Positions 1 through 7,049 of a stretch of 64,000 nt of DNA are shown here, piece by piece. Source of the DNA: Salirhabdus sp. Marseille-P4669 (GTDB lineage Bacteria; Bacillota; Bacilli; Bacillales; Alkalibacillaceae). The stretch's first letter is position 1. Each line of letters begins with the position of its first letter. Location of the stretch: assembly GCF_900240405.1 (NCBI RefSeq), contig NZ_OEQK01000002.1, positions 558,001 to 622,000 of the forward strand, written 5' to 3'. The notes under the pieces were generated by a model. It ran no database searches. It saw only the letters and a list, made by a program, of their open reading frames with translations, and was not told the origin of the DNA. The position numbers and the translations under genes are program-made.

Positions 1-105
1 GGTGGAGATGCTGCAGATAATGCAAAACAACTTATTCAGCTATTAAACATACAGTACGAAGGATTAAATCCAAGACAGTTGGACTTATTTGGAGGGGAAT
101 TTTAA
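1..105 (+). CDS. C-terminal tail of a DNA-repair protein, possibly a Y-family DNA polymerase (partial)
   Basis: Only the last 34 codons are present; the gene begins before the window. The tail ends in RQLDLFGGEF, whose QLDLF matches the beta-sliding-clamp binding motif QL[SD]LF. The preceding LLNIQYEGL resembles the LLGVxVxxL strand that comes just before that motif in Y-family polymerases such as DinB. The stop overlaps the start of the next gene (TAATG), so the two are probably co-transcribed. A clamp-binding tail also occurs on MutS and other repair proteins, so the family call is inference. Confidence 0.45.
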   Translation, partial: GGDAADNAKQLIQLLNIQYEGLNPRQLDLFGGEF

Positions 106-746
106 TGGATGATTTTAACGTTATACAGGAAGCAACATCTTGGGTAAGAGAGATATTCGAAGCTGATGCAACTGGACACGATTTTTCACATATCGAAAGG
201 GTAGTAAAGATGTCTCGCTACCTTGCAATGAGGGAAGAAGCAGATATCTTTGTATGTGAAATGGCTGCATTGCTACACGATGTTGCAGATGAAAAGTTAA
301 CAGAAGATGTTATGCGTGCAAATGAGGATATCGACTCGTTACTACAAACGTTAGGAGTATCTCAGGAAAGAAGGAATCAAATTAAAGTTGCAATGAAGGA
401 TGTATCGTTTAAGGGGAACCATCAAGTACCAAAAACGCTAGAAGGTCAGATTGTCCAAGATGCAGACCGATTAGATGCTATTGGTGCGCTCGGTATTGCA
501 AGGACGTTTGCATACGGGGGGAGTAAAGGGCATAAAATGCATGATCCGGACTGGATGGAGTCCTATAAACAGACAGATTATCGAGATGAAAACAAAACGA
601 CAGTCTATCATTTTTACGAAAAACTATTAAAATTAAAGGATTTAATGAACACGCAATCTGCAAAATCAATAGCAGAAAAAAGACACCAATTTATGGAGTC
701 TTTTCTGGATCAATTCTATCGTGAATGGGAAGGGACTGATTTTTAA
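105..746 (+). CDS. HD-domain phosphohydrolase, YpgQ-like
   Basis: This 213-residue soluble protein has the metal-binding HD layout: His25-Asp26 (GHDFSH), His58-Asp59 (LLHDVAD) and a downstream QDADRLDAIGALG block near residue 119. Length and motifs fit the YpgQ family. B. subtilis and S. aureus YpgQ have been reported as manganese-dependent nucleotide pyrophosphohydrolases; the substrate here is inferred. The ATG overlaps the stop of the upstream repair-type gene by one base, implying translational coupling. The gene ends in a hairpin shared with the convergent NlpC/P60 gene. Confidence 0.85.
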   Translation: MDDFNVIQEATSWVREIFEADATGHDFSHIERVVKMSRYLAMREEADIFVCEMAALLHDVADEKLTEDVMRANEDIDSLLQTLGVSQERRNQIKVAMKDVSFKGNHQVPKTLEGQIVQDADRLDAIGALGIARTFAYGGSKGHKMHDPDWMESYKQTDYRDENKTTVYHFYEKLLKLKDLMNTQSAKSIAEKRHQFMESFLDQFYREWEGTDF

Positions 747-756
747 ATCAGTCCTT
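730..756. terminator. bidirectional intrinsic terminator
   Basis: The stem pairs AAGGGACTGAT with ATCAGTCCTT (one bulged base). It overlaps the stop codon of the HD hydrolase and lies before the end of the convergent NlpC/P60 gene. Confidence 0.6.
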
Positions 757-789
757 ATAAATGTATCGAATATCAATTCAATCATGCAC

Positions 790-1794
790 TTATTGCACTC
801 TTTTCGCTCCTAAATAACGTTGTTGCCAGTAAGATATGGTCATATCACTTATTTCAACACCATTATTTCCTGCATGAATAAAGGTGTTATTTCCTAAGTA
901 TATACCTGCATGGGACGGGCCTGCTTTGTACGTTTCAAAGAAGACAACGTCCCCAACGCTTGGTTTCGAAACCGATGCCATAGCATACCACTGATCCGCG
1001 ACTGTTCGAGGTAAGGAATACCCTTCTTGAGCGAATACGAATTGGAGAAACCCACTACAATCAAAGCCACCTGGACTTTCGCCACCCCAAACATATGGTG
1101 TGCCGAGATAGGATTTAGCAATTCCTATTACCCCAGATGCATTTACTGTTGTTGTTTGCTTCACTGTTTGTTTTTCAGGAGTATGTTGAACCGTTTGAAC
1201 CATAGCTTGTTGCTCTGCTTCTTGGGAGGCTTGCAGTTGTTCTACAAATTGTTCATCTAGCTCCGTTTTAACTGGAATATCATGATCTTCCTGGAACTTT
1301 TCTGCTGCAGCTTTCGTTAATGGCCCATAAATACCATCAATTTTACCTTGGTAATAGCCAAAATAGTGAAGGGCACCTTGAACTTTCTTAACATCTTCAC
1401 TATACATACCAATATCAATGGATTCATTTTCTAAAGAGGTGAGAGGTTCAAGATAATGCTCTTTTTCAACCTCGATTAGTTTGTATATCGTTTCTTTATT
1501 AGCGCGACCATTTACATTTAAGTTATATTTTCTTTGGAACTTTTTAACATAATGCTCGGTAATAATTCCAAATTCATCATCAATTTCTGTTTCGAACATA
1601 TTAACGTTTTTCAGCTTTTTTTGTAATACACGAACAGCTTCACCATGCATACCGTATGTTAATGTTTCGGAATTGGTTAATTTTTTATTTTCCTTTTGAA
1701 CATCAACATCTAAATACGCTGAAAAAGGTTGCGTAAGGGCCAAACTACTTGCAAGCGTGCCGAAGATTAATGGTTTTGTATTTATGCCTGGCAT
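790..1794 (-). CDS. secreted NlpC/P60 peptidoglycan hydrolase with two PG-binding domains
   Basis: This 334-residue exported cell wall endopeptidase starts with a signal-like stretch (residues about 7-27, ending QPFSA). Two peptidoglycan_binding_1 repeats follow (about 48-108 and 127-187, each with a GxxGxxT/V core), then a Q/T-rich linker and a C-terminal NlpC/P60 domain. Cys246 (FDCSGF), His295 (PSHAGIY) and His307 (FIHAG) are in place for the catalytic triad. Family members cleave gamma-D-Glu to diamino acid bonds in stem peptides. The start is supported by AAAGGTGG six bases upstream. The gene diverges from thyA and stands alone. Confidence 0.9.
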   Translation of the reverse strand: MPGINTKPLIFGTLASSLALTQPFSAYLDVDVQKENKKLTNSETLTYGMHGEAVRVLQKKLKNVNMFETEIDDEFGIITEHYVKKFQRKYNLNVNGRANKETIYKLIEVEKEHYLEPLTSLENESIDIGMYSEDVKKVQGALHYFGYYQGKIDGIYGPLTKAAAEKFQEDHDIPVKTELDEQFVEQLQASQEAEQQAMVQTVQHTPEKQTVKQTTTVNASGVIGIAKSYLGTPYVWGGESPGGFDCSGFLQFVFAQEGYSLPRTVADQWYAMASVSKPSVGDVVFFETYKAGPSHAGIYLGNNTFIHAGNNGVEISDMTISYWQQRYLGAKRVQ

Positions 1795-1819
1795 AGAAAC
1801 ACCACCTTTTCAATTTAGA

Positions 1820-1864
1820 TGTAACATTTATATGAGCTACAAAAAGGATTATGTACATGTTACA
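1820..1864. promoter_or_regulatory. inverted repeat in the divergent NlpC-thyA region
   Basis: TGTAACAT at 1820-1827 is repeated in inverse as ATGTTACA at 1857-1864, with 29 bases between. It sits where the promoters of the two divergent genes must lie, so it could be an operator. No known regulator box was recognised. Confidence 0.3.
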
Positions 1865-1903
1865 ATATTGTAAAATAAATAGAATAGGGAGATGCGGGAA
1901 AAA

Positions 1904-2848
1904 ATGGATCAGTATTTAAAGTTATGTCAACACATCTTGGATAATGGTGAGAAAAGAGAAGATCGAACAGGAACTGGTACAATTGGGGTGTTTGGTTGTC
2001 AAATGCGGTTTGATTTAACTAAAGGATTCCCTTTAATGACGACAAAAAAAGTCCCGTTTCGACTTATTGCCAGTGAATTGTTATGGTTTATGAGAGGGGA
2101 CACCAATATTAAATTTTTGTTACAGCATAATAACAATATTTGGAATGAGTGGGCCTTTAAAAAATGGGTGGAAAGCGATGAATATAAGGGACCCGATATG
2201 ACTAATTTTGGGTTGCGCTCCCTCACAGATGAATCATTCAAGAAACATTACGATGAACAAATGGAATTATTTAAAAAACGAATTTTAGATGATGATGCAT
2301 TTGCCAACAAATACGGGGACTTAGGAAATGTATATGGAAAACAATGGAGAGCATGGGCAACATCAAATGGTGAGACCATTGATCAATTAAAAGATGTAAT
2401 TAAGCAAATTAAAACAAATCCTACATCCCGTCGTTTAATTGTTTCGGCATGGAATCCAGAAGATGTTCCAAACTCAGCATTACCACCATGTCATACATTA
2501 TTTCAGTTCTATGTATCAAACAATAAACTATCGTGTCAACTATATCAGCGAAGTGGGGATATGTTCTTGGGTATACCATTTAATATCGCAAGCTATGCTC
2601 TACTAACACATTTTATTGCCCATGAATGTAACTTAGAAGTTGGAGAGTTCGTACATACAATTGGAGATGCTCACATTTATGTAAATCATGTGGAACAAGT
2701 GAAGACACAGCTTGAACGAGAACCGAAATCCTTGCCTACATTGAAATTAAATAAAAATGTGGAATCTGTTTTTGATTTTACAATGGAAGATATCGTGTTA
2801 GAAGGCTATGATCCTCATCCTGCGATTAAGGCACCAGTGGCAGTTTAA
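1904..2848 (+). CDS. thyA: thymidylate synthase
   Basis: The enzyme methylates dUMP to dTMP using methylene-tetrahydrofolate. I chose the ATG at 1904 because the protein then begins [12 protein letters not shown], the usual family start, 12 bases after AGGGAG; an ATG at 1892 abuts that SD. The product is 314 residues. The nucleophile is Cys196 (PPCHTLFQF), followed by the [14 protein letters not shown] and HIYVNHVEQ blocks. An insertion of about 50 residues (roughly 80-130) makes it like the Lactobacillus casei enzyme rather than 264-residue ThyB. dfrA follows 26 bases later, coupling dTMP synthesis to dihydrofolate recycling. Confidence 0.96.
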   Translation: MDQYLKLCQHILDNGEKREDRTGTGTIGVFGCQMRFDLTKGFPLMTTKKVPFRLIASELLWFMRGDTNIKFLLQHNNNIWNEWAFKKWVESDEYKGPDMTNFGLRSLTDESFKKHYDEQMELFKKRILDDDAFANKYGDLGNVYGKQWRAWATSNGETIDQLKDVIKQIKTNPTSRRLIVSAWNPEDVPNSALPPCHTLFQFYVSNNKLSCQLYQRSGDMFLGIPFNIASYALLTHFIAHECNLEVGEFVHTIGDAHIYVNHVEQVKTQLEREPKSLPTLKLNKNVESVFDFTMEDIVLEGYDPHPAIKAPVAV

Positions 2849-2874
2849 TTATATAGAAAGAGGCATGATGCATT

Positions 2875-3366
2875 ATGATTTCTTTACTCGTTGCTATGGA
2901 TAATAATCAGGTTATTGGCAAGGACAATCAACTCCCTTGGCACTTGCCAAATGATTTGAAGTTTTTTAAACAAACGACCTTACATCATAAAATTATTATG
3001 GGCAGAAAAACATATGAATCAATTGGGAGGGCACTACCGAAACGAGAAAATGTTGTAATGACTACAAATAAGGAATATACTGCTATTGGATGTGAAGTTA
3101 TTCATTCTTGGGATCCGGTATTAACATGGAATGAAGAAAATCCAGAGGAAGAGCTATTTGTTATTGGAGGTTATCAGCTGTTTAAGGATGCTATTCCAAT
3201 TGCGGATAAAATGTATATTACCCATATAGATGATGAATTTGATGGAGATACGTTTTTTCCAACCTTCTCTGATCAAGAGTGGGAGCTAGTGGACAAGGTA
3301 AAAGGGTTGAAAGATGATGAAAATCCTTACGACTATTACTTTTGTACATATATGAAAAAGAGATAA
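2875..3366 (+). CDS. dfrA: dihydrofolate reductase
   Basis: This 163-residue enzyme reduces dihydrofolate to tetrahydrofolate with NADPH. Visible motifs are the substrate loop LPWHLPNDLKFFK (residues about 20-32), MGRKTYESIG (the NADPH phosphate region) and the glycine pair in FVIGGYQLF. The length is normal for a bacterial chromosomal enzyme. It lies just downstream of thyA, whose reaction produces the dihydrofolate it uses, so the two almost certainly form an operon. Confidence 0.96.
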   Translation: MISLLVAMDNNQVIGKDNQLPWHLPNDLKFFKQTTLHHKIIMGRKTYESIGRALPKRENVVMTTNKEYTAIGCEVIHSWDPVLTWNEENPEEELFVIGGYQLFKDAIPIADKMYITHIDDEFDGDTFFPTFSDQEWELVDKVKGLKDDENPYDYYFCTYMKKR

Positions 3367-3523
3367 TTTGAACAATTTATAAACAATTTCATTTATATTT
3401 GCAAATTCTATATTTTTAAGAGAAAATAGTGAAAAAGCGTTCTATTGTAAAGTATTTTTTATGAAAGAAATTCTTTTGGACATAATTTGTAAAAGAAGTA
3501 TATGAACGGAAGGTGAATAATCT

Positions 3524-3724
3524 ATGCTATCAACAATTGGTATTCCTGGTTTGATTCTAATACTAATCATTGCGCTTGTTATTTTTGGACCAAAGAAATT
3601 GCCTGAGTTAGGTCGTGCTACAGGTGAAACGTTAAAAGAGTTTAAAAATTCCACACGTGAACTAACGGAAGATACTACAGAAGAAATAAAAGAAGTAGAA
3701 GTAGTGTCTCCAAAACAAAAGTAA
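3524..3724 (+). CDS. tatA: Sec-independent translocase protein TatA (first copy)
   Basis: This 66-residue protein has the TatA layout: a short N-terminal membrane helix ([17 protein letters not shown]), the hinge motif [14 protein letters not shown], then an amphipathic helix and an acidic tail. TatA oligomers form the transport element for folded twin-arginine substrates. AAGGTG lies upstream of the ATG. A second, closely similar tatA and then tatC follow, so this is a full minimal Tat system. Confidence 0.92.
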   Translation: MLSTIGIPGLILILIIALVIFGPKKLPELGRATGETLKEFKNSTRELTEDTTEEIKEVEVVSPKQK

Positions 3725-3754
3725 GAAACTAAATGCTTCTCGAGGTGAATGATT

Positions 3755-3955
3755 ATGCTATCTAATATTGGCATACCTGGTTTAATTTTAATACTTGTAA
3801 TTGCATTAGTCGTTTTTGGTCCTTCGAAGCTACCGGATATTGGTAGAGCAGTTGGTACGTCTTTAAAAGAATTTAAACGTGCAGCAAGCGGAATAATGTC
3901 TGATAATGACGAATCTGCCAAAACAAAAAAGATTGAGTCACCGGATAAAAAATAA
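3755..3955 (+). CDS. tatA: Sec-independent translocase protein TatA (second copy)
   Basis: This is a second 66-residue TatA, starting MLSNIGIPG and carrying [14 protein letters not shown] after its membrane helix. I chose the second ATG (3755) because GAGGTG ends seven bases before it. It is nearly identical to the first copy through the helix and hinge but has a more basic tail, so the pair looks like a tandem duplication that diverged at the C-terminus. Low-GC Gram-positive bacteria normally lack TatB, and a second TatA may supply a different pore or substrate range (inference). Confidence 0.92.
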   Translation: MLSNIGIPGLILILVIALVVFGPSKLPDIGRAVGTSLKEFKRAASGIMSDNDESAKTKKIESPDKK

Positions 3956-3968
3956 AATTGTTGGATTC

Positions 3969-3999
3969 GAAGGTGTAGGGGCTGCGCCCTTACATCTTC
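3969..3999 (+). terminator. intrinsic terminator after tatA genes
   Basis: A 14-bp stem (GAAGGTGTAGGGGC with GCCCTTACATCTTC, including G-U pairs) and a three-base loop are followed by TTTTCTT. It separates the tatA pair from tatC, and read-through may set the TatA:TatC ratio. Confidence 0.7.
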
Positions 4000-4038
4000 T
4001 TTTCTTGAAATGAATGAATTTTTTTAGAATAATAGCTT

Positions 4039-4073
4039 TTCGCCAATAGAAATTAGACAAGTTGATTGGCGAA
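4039..4073 (+). promoter_or_regulatory. inverted repeat just before the tatC ribosome-binding site
   Basis: TTCGCCAAT (4039-4047) and ATTGGCGAA (4065-4073) are perfect 9-bp arms around a 17-base loop. The right arm ends one base before the tatC SD (GGAGG at 4075). There is no T-run, so this is not a terminator. It could be an operator or a leader hairpin tuning tatC translation. Confidence 0.45.
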
Positions 4074-4086
4074 TGGAGGTACTTGT

Positions 4087-4836
4087 ATGTCAGATGAACA
4101 TCAAATTAATGAAAGAGAAATGGCAGTAACAGAACATATAGGTGAATTACGTAAGCGACTAATATGGACCGTATTCTTCTTTGTCGTATTTTTTATTTTA
4201 GGGTTTGTATATGTTGAGGAAATTTATCATTTTTTTACTAGTGATTTGCAGTTTGAGCTTGTTGCTTTAGGTCCTGGAGAAATCTTTTGGATCTATATAA
4301 TGATTGCTAGTGTTATTGCAATAACAGGGACGATCCCAATTTTTTGTTTGCAAGCTTGGGGATTTGTTCGCCCTGGTCTAACGCCACGGGAACGAAAAGT
4401 AACGTTAGCTTATATACCAGCTCTTTTTCTTTTATTTATTTTAGGCTTATTATTTGGCTATTACATCGTAAATGAATTTATCTTAAGTTTCTTGTTAAAT
4501 TTGAGTGAAGGCATGCTTGTAAATATGTTTTCAGCTGATAAATATTTTCGGTTTTTACTTTCCTTTACGTTACCATTTGCATTCTTTTTTGAAGTGCCAC
4601 TAATTGCAATGTTTTTAACGAGCCTCGGAATTATTACGCCTACTCGTTTGAAAAAGATTCGCAAATACGCTTATTTAGTGCTTGTCATATTAGGTACCAT
4701 GTTATCTCCACCAGACTTTTTATTACAATTATTTGTAATCGTACCATTGATTGTACTATATGAAATAGGCATTATTACATCTGGAATAGCCTATCGAAAA
4801 AGAGAAGACACACAAGAAAACCTACCAGTAGAGTGA
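4087..4836 (+). CDS. tatC: Sec-independent translocase protein TatC
   Basis: This 249-residue polytopic membrane protein is the twin-arginine signal receptor of the Tat system. The N-terminus has the conserved EHIGELRKRL segment before the first helix. Six membrane spans follow, with the conserved FRFLLSFTLPFAFFFEVP stretch in the middle and PPDFLLQ near the last spans. I took the ATG at 4087, seven bases after GGAGG, rather than an upstream in-frame TTG. It follows two tatA genes but is separated from them by a terminator and a leader inverted repeat. Confidence 0.95.
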   Translation: MSDEHQINEREMAVTEHIGELRKRLIWTVFFFVVFFILGFVYVEEIYHFFTSDLQFELVALGPGEIFWIYIMIASVIAITGTIPIFCLQAWGFVRPGLTPRERKVTLAYIPALFLLFILGLLFGYYIVNEFILSFLLNLSEGMLVNMFSADKYFRFLLSFTLPFAFFFEVPLIAMFLTSLGIITPTRLKKIRKYAYLVLVILGTMLSPPDFLLQLFVIVPLIVLYEIGIITSGIAYRKREDTQENLPVE

Positions 4837-4855
4837 TGGAAAGGGGAGTGAATCC

Positions 4856-5083
4856 ATGCAACGATCGTTTTATCATTTTATGATGAAATATCGAGGAATG
4901 CACAAGCATGCAGAAGAAAGAAAGTTTGCAGATTGGTTATTTCAGGATCATTCCTTCCCGAAGCATTCTTCAACCTATGATGAAATTAGTCAATACCTAG
5001 AATGGAATAGTCCTTTTCCATCTGCTTTAAGTCTATTCGATCGGTTATGGTCTGTATATGAAGCAGAGGAATTGGAAGGATAA
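4856..5083 (+). CDS. YozE-like small protein (YozE_SAM_like family)
   Basis: This 75-residue protein matches the YozE/UPF0346 pattern: SFYHFMMKYRG at the start, a DHSFPKHSSTYDEISQYLE core, and a closing FDRLWSVYEAEE. Family structures show a small helical SAM-like fold; the function is unknown. It begins 19 bases after tatC with a GGGGAG ribosome site, so it is likely co-transcribed with tatC, and is followed by a strong terminator. Confidence 0.8.
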   Translation: MQRSFYHFMMKYRGMHKHAEERKFADWLFQDHSFPKHSSTYDEISQYLEWNSPFPSALSLFDRLWSVYEAEELEG

Positions 5084-5095
5084 TATGTAATATGT

Positions 5096-5125
5096 AACGG
5101 CGTCCATTTATAGGACGTCGTTTTT
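5096..5125 (+). terminator. intrinsic terminator after the YozE-like gene
   Basis: AACGGCGTCC and GGACGTCGTT form a stem around ATTTATA, followed by TTT. It ends the tatC transcript and also faces the convergent YolD-like gene. Confidence 0.75.
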
Positions 5126-5127
5126 CG

Positions 5128-5457
5128 TTAATGTACGTTCCTTATTCGAATTACACTTGCGAATGGAATATGTTTAACGGTTTCGGCCGTTTTAAATTGT
5201 ATCGTATGAGTTTGCAAGTCTATTTTTGAAATGATTCCCATGTGGAGATCTATGTTCCCGTTTGTGTATACGGACAATTCGACTGTAGTCTGGTTATGGT
5301 ATGCCTCCATACATAATTGATTGATCTCTTCTAGTTCTTGCTCATCTAATATTGGCTTTTGTATTTTGTTTTGATTGTCCCATAAATGCTTTAGTTGTTC
5401 TACATGCTCTGGTAGCATAAGCGATGTCCATTTTATTGTACCTCTGTCTTTTAACAT
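5128..5457 (-). CDS. YolD-like family protein
   Basis: This 109-residue protein carries the YolD signature DRGTIKWTSLMLPEH at its start (residues about 4-18). The ATG at 5457 follows AAGGTG by seven bases; the upstream TTG has no ribosome site. YolD-like genes usually accompany Y-family translesion polymerases (yolD-uvrX, yqjX-yqjW in B. subtilis) and are LexA-controlled. No polymerase adjoins it here, but a near-perfect LexA box lies between its -35 and -10 positions. The molecular function of the family is not established. Confidence 0.8.
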   Translation of the reverse strand: MLKDRGTIKWTSLMLPEHVEQLKHLWDNQNKIQKPILDEQELEEINQLCMEAYHNQTTVELSVYTNGNIDLHMGIISKIDLQTHTIQFKTAETVKHIPFASVIRIRNVH

Positions 5458-5496
5458 ATTCTCACACCTTTCCAAGTCGTATATCTACATTATAAC

Positions 5497-5510
5497 CGAA
5501 CATATATTCG
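5497..5510 (-). promoter_or_regulatory. LexA (DinR) box for the YolD-like gene
   Basis: CGAACATATATTCG matches the Bacillus LexA palindrome CGAACATATGTTCG at 13 of 14 positions. It lies upstream of a minus-strand -10 (TATAAT, complement of 5489-5494), a typical position for repression. Confidence 0.75.
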
Positions 5511-5526
5511 AATAAAAGTGTTTAAA

Positions 5527-5540
5527 GGAACAAATGTTCG
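5527..5540 (+). promoter_or_regulatory. LexA (DinR) box for the small gene upstream of sbcD
   Basis: GGAACAAATGTTCG matches the LexA palindrome at 12 of 14 positions. It lies directly upstream of a plus-strand -10 TATAAT at 5543-5548, so a bound repressor would cover the promoter. Confidence 0.7.
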
Positions 5541-5568
5541 TGTATAATATAGGTGGGAGGTGTAACAT

Positions 5569-5787
5569 GTGATTTCACCTAAAGGACTTTATGAACATCA
5601 AACTGTTGAAATGATTTATATAAATAAGAATGGCAAAATAACGCAGAGAGTAGTAAAAATTTACGGTATAACGGAAGAAAAGATTTTCGGATATTGCTTT
5701 TTGCGAAAAGGCTATCGAAGCTTTCAAAAAGATCAAATACTCGCATTACAACCACGTAACAATAGAAGGAGCGATAAATTGGCATAG
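5569..5787 (+). CDS. small hypothetical protein with a WYL-like core
   Basis: This 72-residue basic protein starts at GTG, eight bases after GGGAGG; an ATG two bases earlier hits a stop at once. The stretch YCFLRKGYRSFQKDQILALQP resembles the end of WYL domains, which sense ligands or DNA damage signals in larger regulators, but no DNA-binding domain is present. A LexA box overlaps its promoter and sbcD-sbcC follow 118 bases downstream, so a link to the DNA-damage response is likely by context. Its function is unknown. Confidence 0.6.
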   Translation: MISPKGLYEHQTVEMIYINKNGKITQRVVKIYGITEEKIFGYCFLRKGYRSFQKDQILALQPRNNRRSDKLA

Positions 5788-5905
5788 AAAAATGAAGTTA
5801 TTACCAGTTATTCCATTTAAAAATGCCATTTCTTTCGTTATCCGTAACAATGAAAAAGTGATAAGATAAATAACAGGATAAAACGATAAAATTGGAGTGT
5901 TTACT

Positions 5906-7048
5906 ATGAAAATTGTCCATACAGCAGATTGGCATTTAGGAAAAATCGTTCACAATATTTATACGACGGAAGAGCAGAACCATGTTTTGCAGCAATTTTT
6001 AGATGAGTTAGAAAAATTAAACCCAGATGCCCTCATTATTGCAGGTGATTTATATGATCGGGCAATCCCTCCAAAGGAAGCCGTAGAGCTTTTGAGCCGC
6101 GTATTAACTACAATTGTATATGACCTCAACATACCAATTCTTGCAATTACTGGTAACCATGACAGTGCCGAACGAATGGACTTCGGAACACAGCTTCTTA
6201 AGCAAAATAAGCTTTTTATACAAACGAAAATTTCAGAAAATCTAGAACCAGTAGTGTTGGAAGATGAGTTCGGTCCTGTTTACTTTCATTTAATTCCTTA
6301 TATGGAGCCTGCTGAAGTAAGAAAAATATTAGGTAAAGAACAGATAACATCTCATCATGAAGCAATGGCGGAAATCACTTCGGAGCTACTTAAAAAGCAT
6401 GATGTAGAAAAGGAACGGCATATTGTAGTTGGACATGCTTTTTTAGCGGGAGGCATGGAATCCGAATCGGAAGAAAGAATAACGATGATTGGTGGGACAC
6501 CATATGTAGATGCGGAACTTTTTAAGCCTTTTACGTATACTGCATTAGGACATCTTCACCAACCGCAGAAAGTGAAATATGATCATATTCGATACTCGGG
6601 CTCTCTATATAAATATTCGTTTTCGGAAGTGAATCATAAAAAAGGATACACCGTACTAGAACTAGACAATCATGGGATTAAAACGCTAGAGCAAAAACCA
6701 TTCAAGCTAAGACGTGATATGAAAAAGATCGAAGGGTATTTGGAAGACTTAGTTTCTAATGAATGTGAGGATTATGTGCATATCACGTTATTGGATGACG
6801 GAGAAATTATGGACCCGATCGGTAAGTTACGAAAAAAATACCCAAACATCTTACGTTTAGAACGTAAAATGAAAGGGCCAAAACATTTAACAGACCTACA
6901 ACGAGTGAAAGAGCGGCAACAAATGTCCCACCTCGATTTATTCTCTTCTTTCTATGAAAATATGAAAGGGGAGCCGATTTCGGAAAATCGTAAACGTATT
7001 ATGGAAAAAGTAGTCCAACAGTTAATCGAAGCAGAAAGGAGACAGTAA
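5906..7048 (+). CDS. sbcD: exonuclease subunit SbcD (Mre11 family)
   Basis: This 380-residue protein is the nuclease subunit of the SbcCD complex, which cleaves hairpins and protein-blocked DNA ends. Calcineurin-type metal motifs are in order: TADWHLG (residues about 7-13), GDLYDRA, TGNHDSAE, VVGHAF and GHLHQPQ. I chose the ATG at 5906, eight bases after GGAG, over a GTG nine bases upstream. The stop is one base before the sbcC start, so the two are made together. Confidence 0.96.
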   Translation: MKIVHTADWHLGKIVHNIYTTEEQNHVLQQFLDELEKLNPDALIIAGDLYDRAIPPKEAVELLSRVLTTIVYDLNIPILAITGNHDSAERMDFGTQLLKQNKLFIQTKISENLEPVVLEDEFGPVYFHLIPYMEPAEVRKILGKEQITSHHEAMAEITSELLKKHDVEKERHIVVGHAFLAGGMESESEERITMIGGTPYVDAELFKPFTYTALGHLHQPQKVKYDHIRYSGSLYKYSFSEVNHKKGYTVLELDNHGIKTLEQKPFKLRRDMKKIEGYLEDLVSNECEDYVHITLLDDGEIMDPIGKLRKKYPNILRLERKMKGPKHLTDLQRVKERQQMSHLDLFSSFYENMKGEPISENRKRIMEKVVQQLIEAERRQ

Positions 7049-7049
7049 T

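Noticed and set aside
3442-3921. Minus-strand frame across the tatA genes
   Set aside because: It is the antisense shadow of the two near-identical tatA genes.
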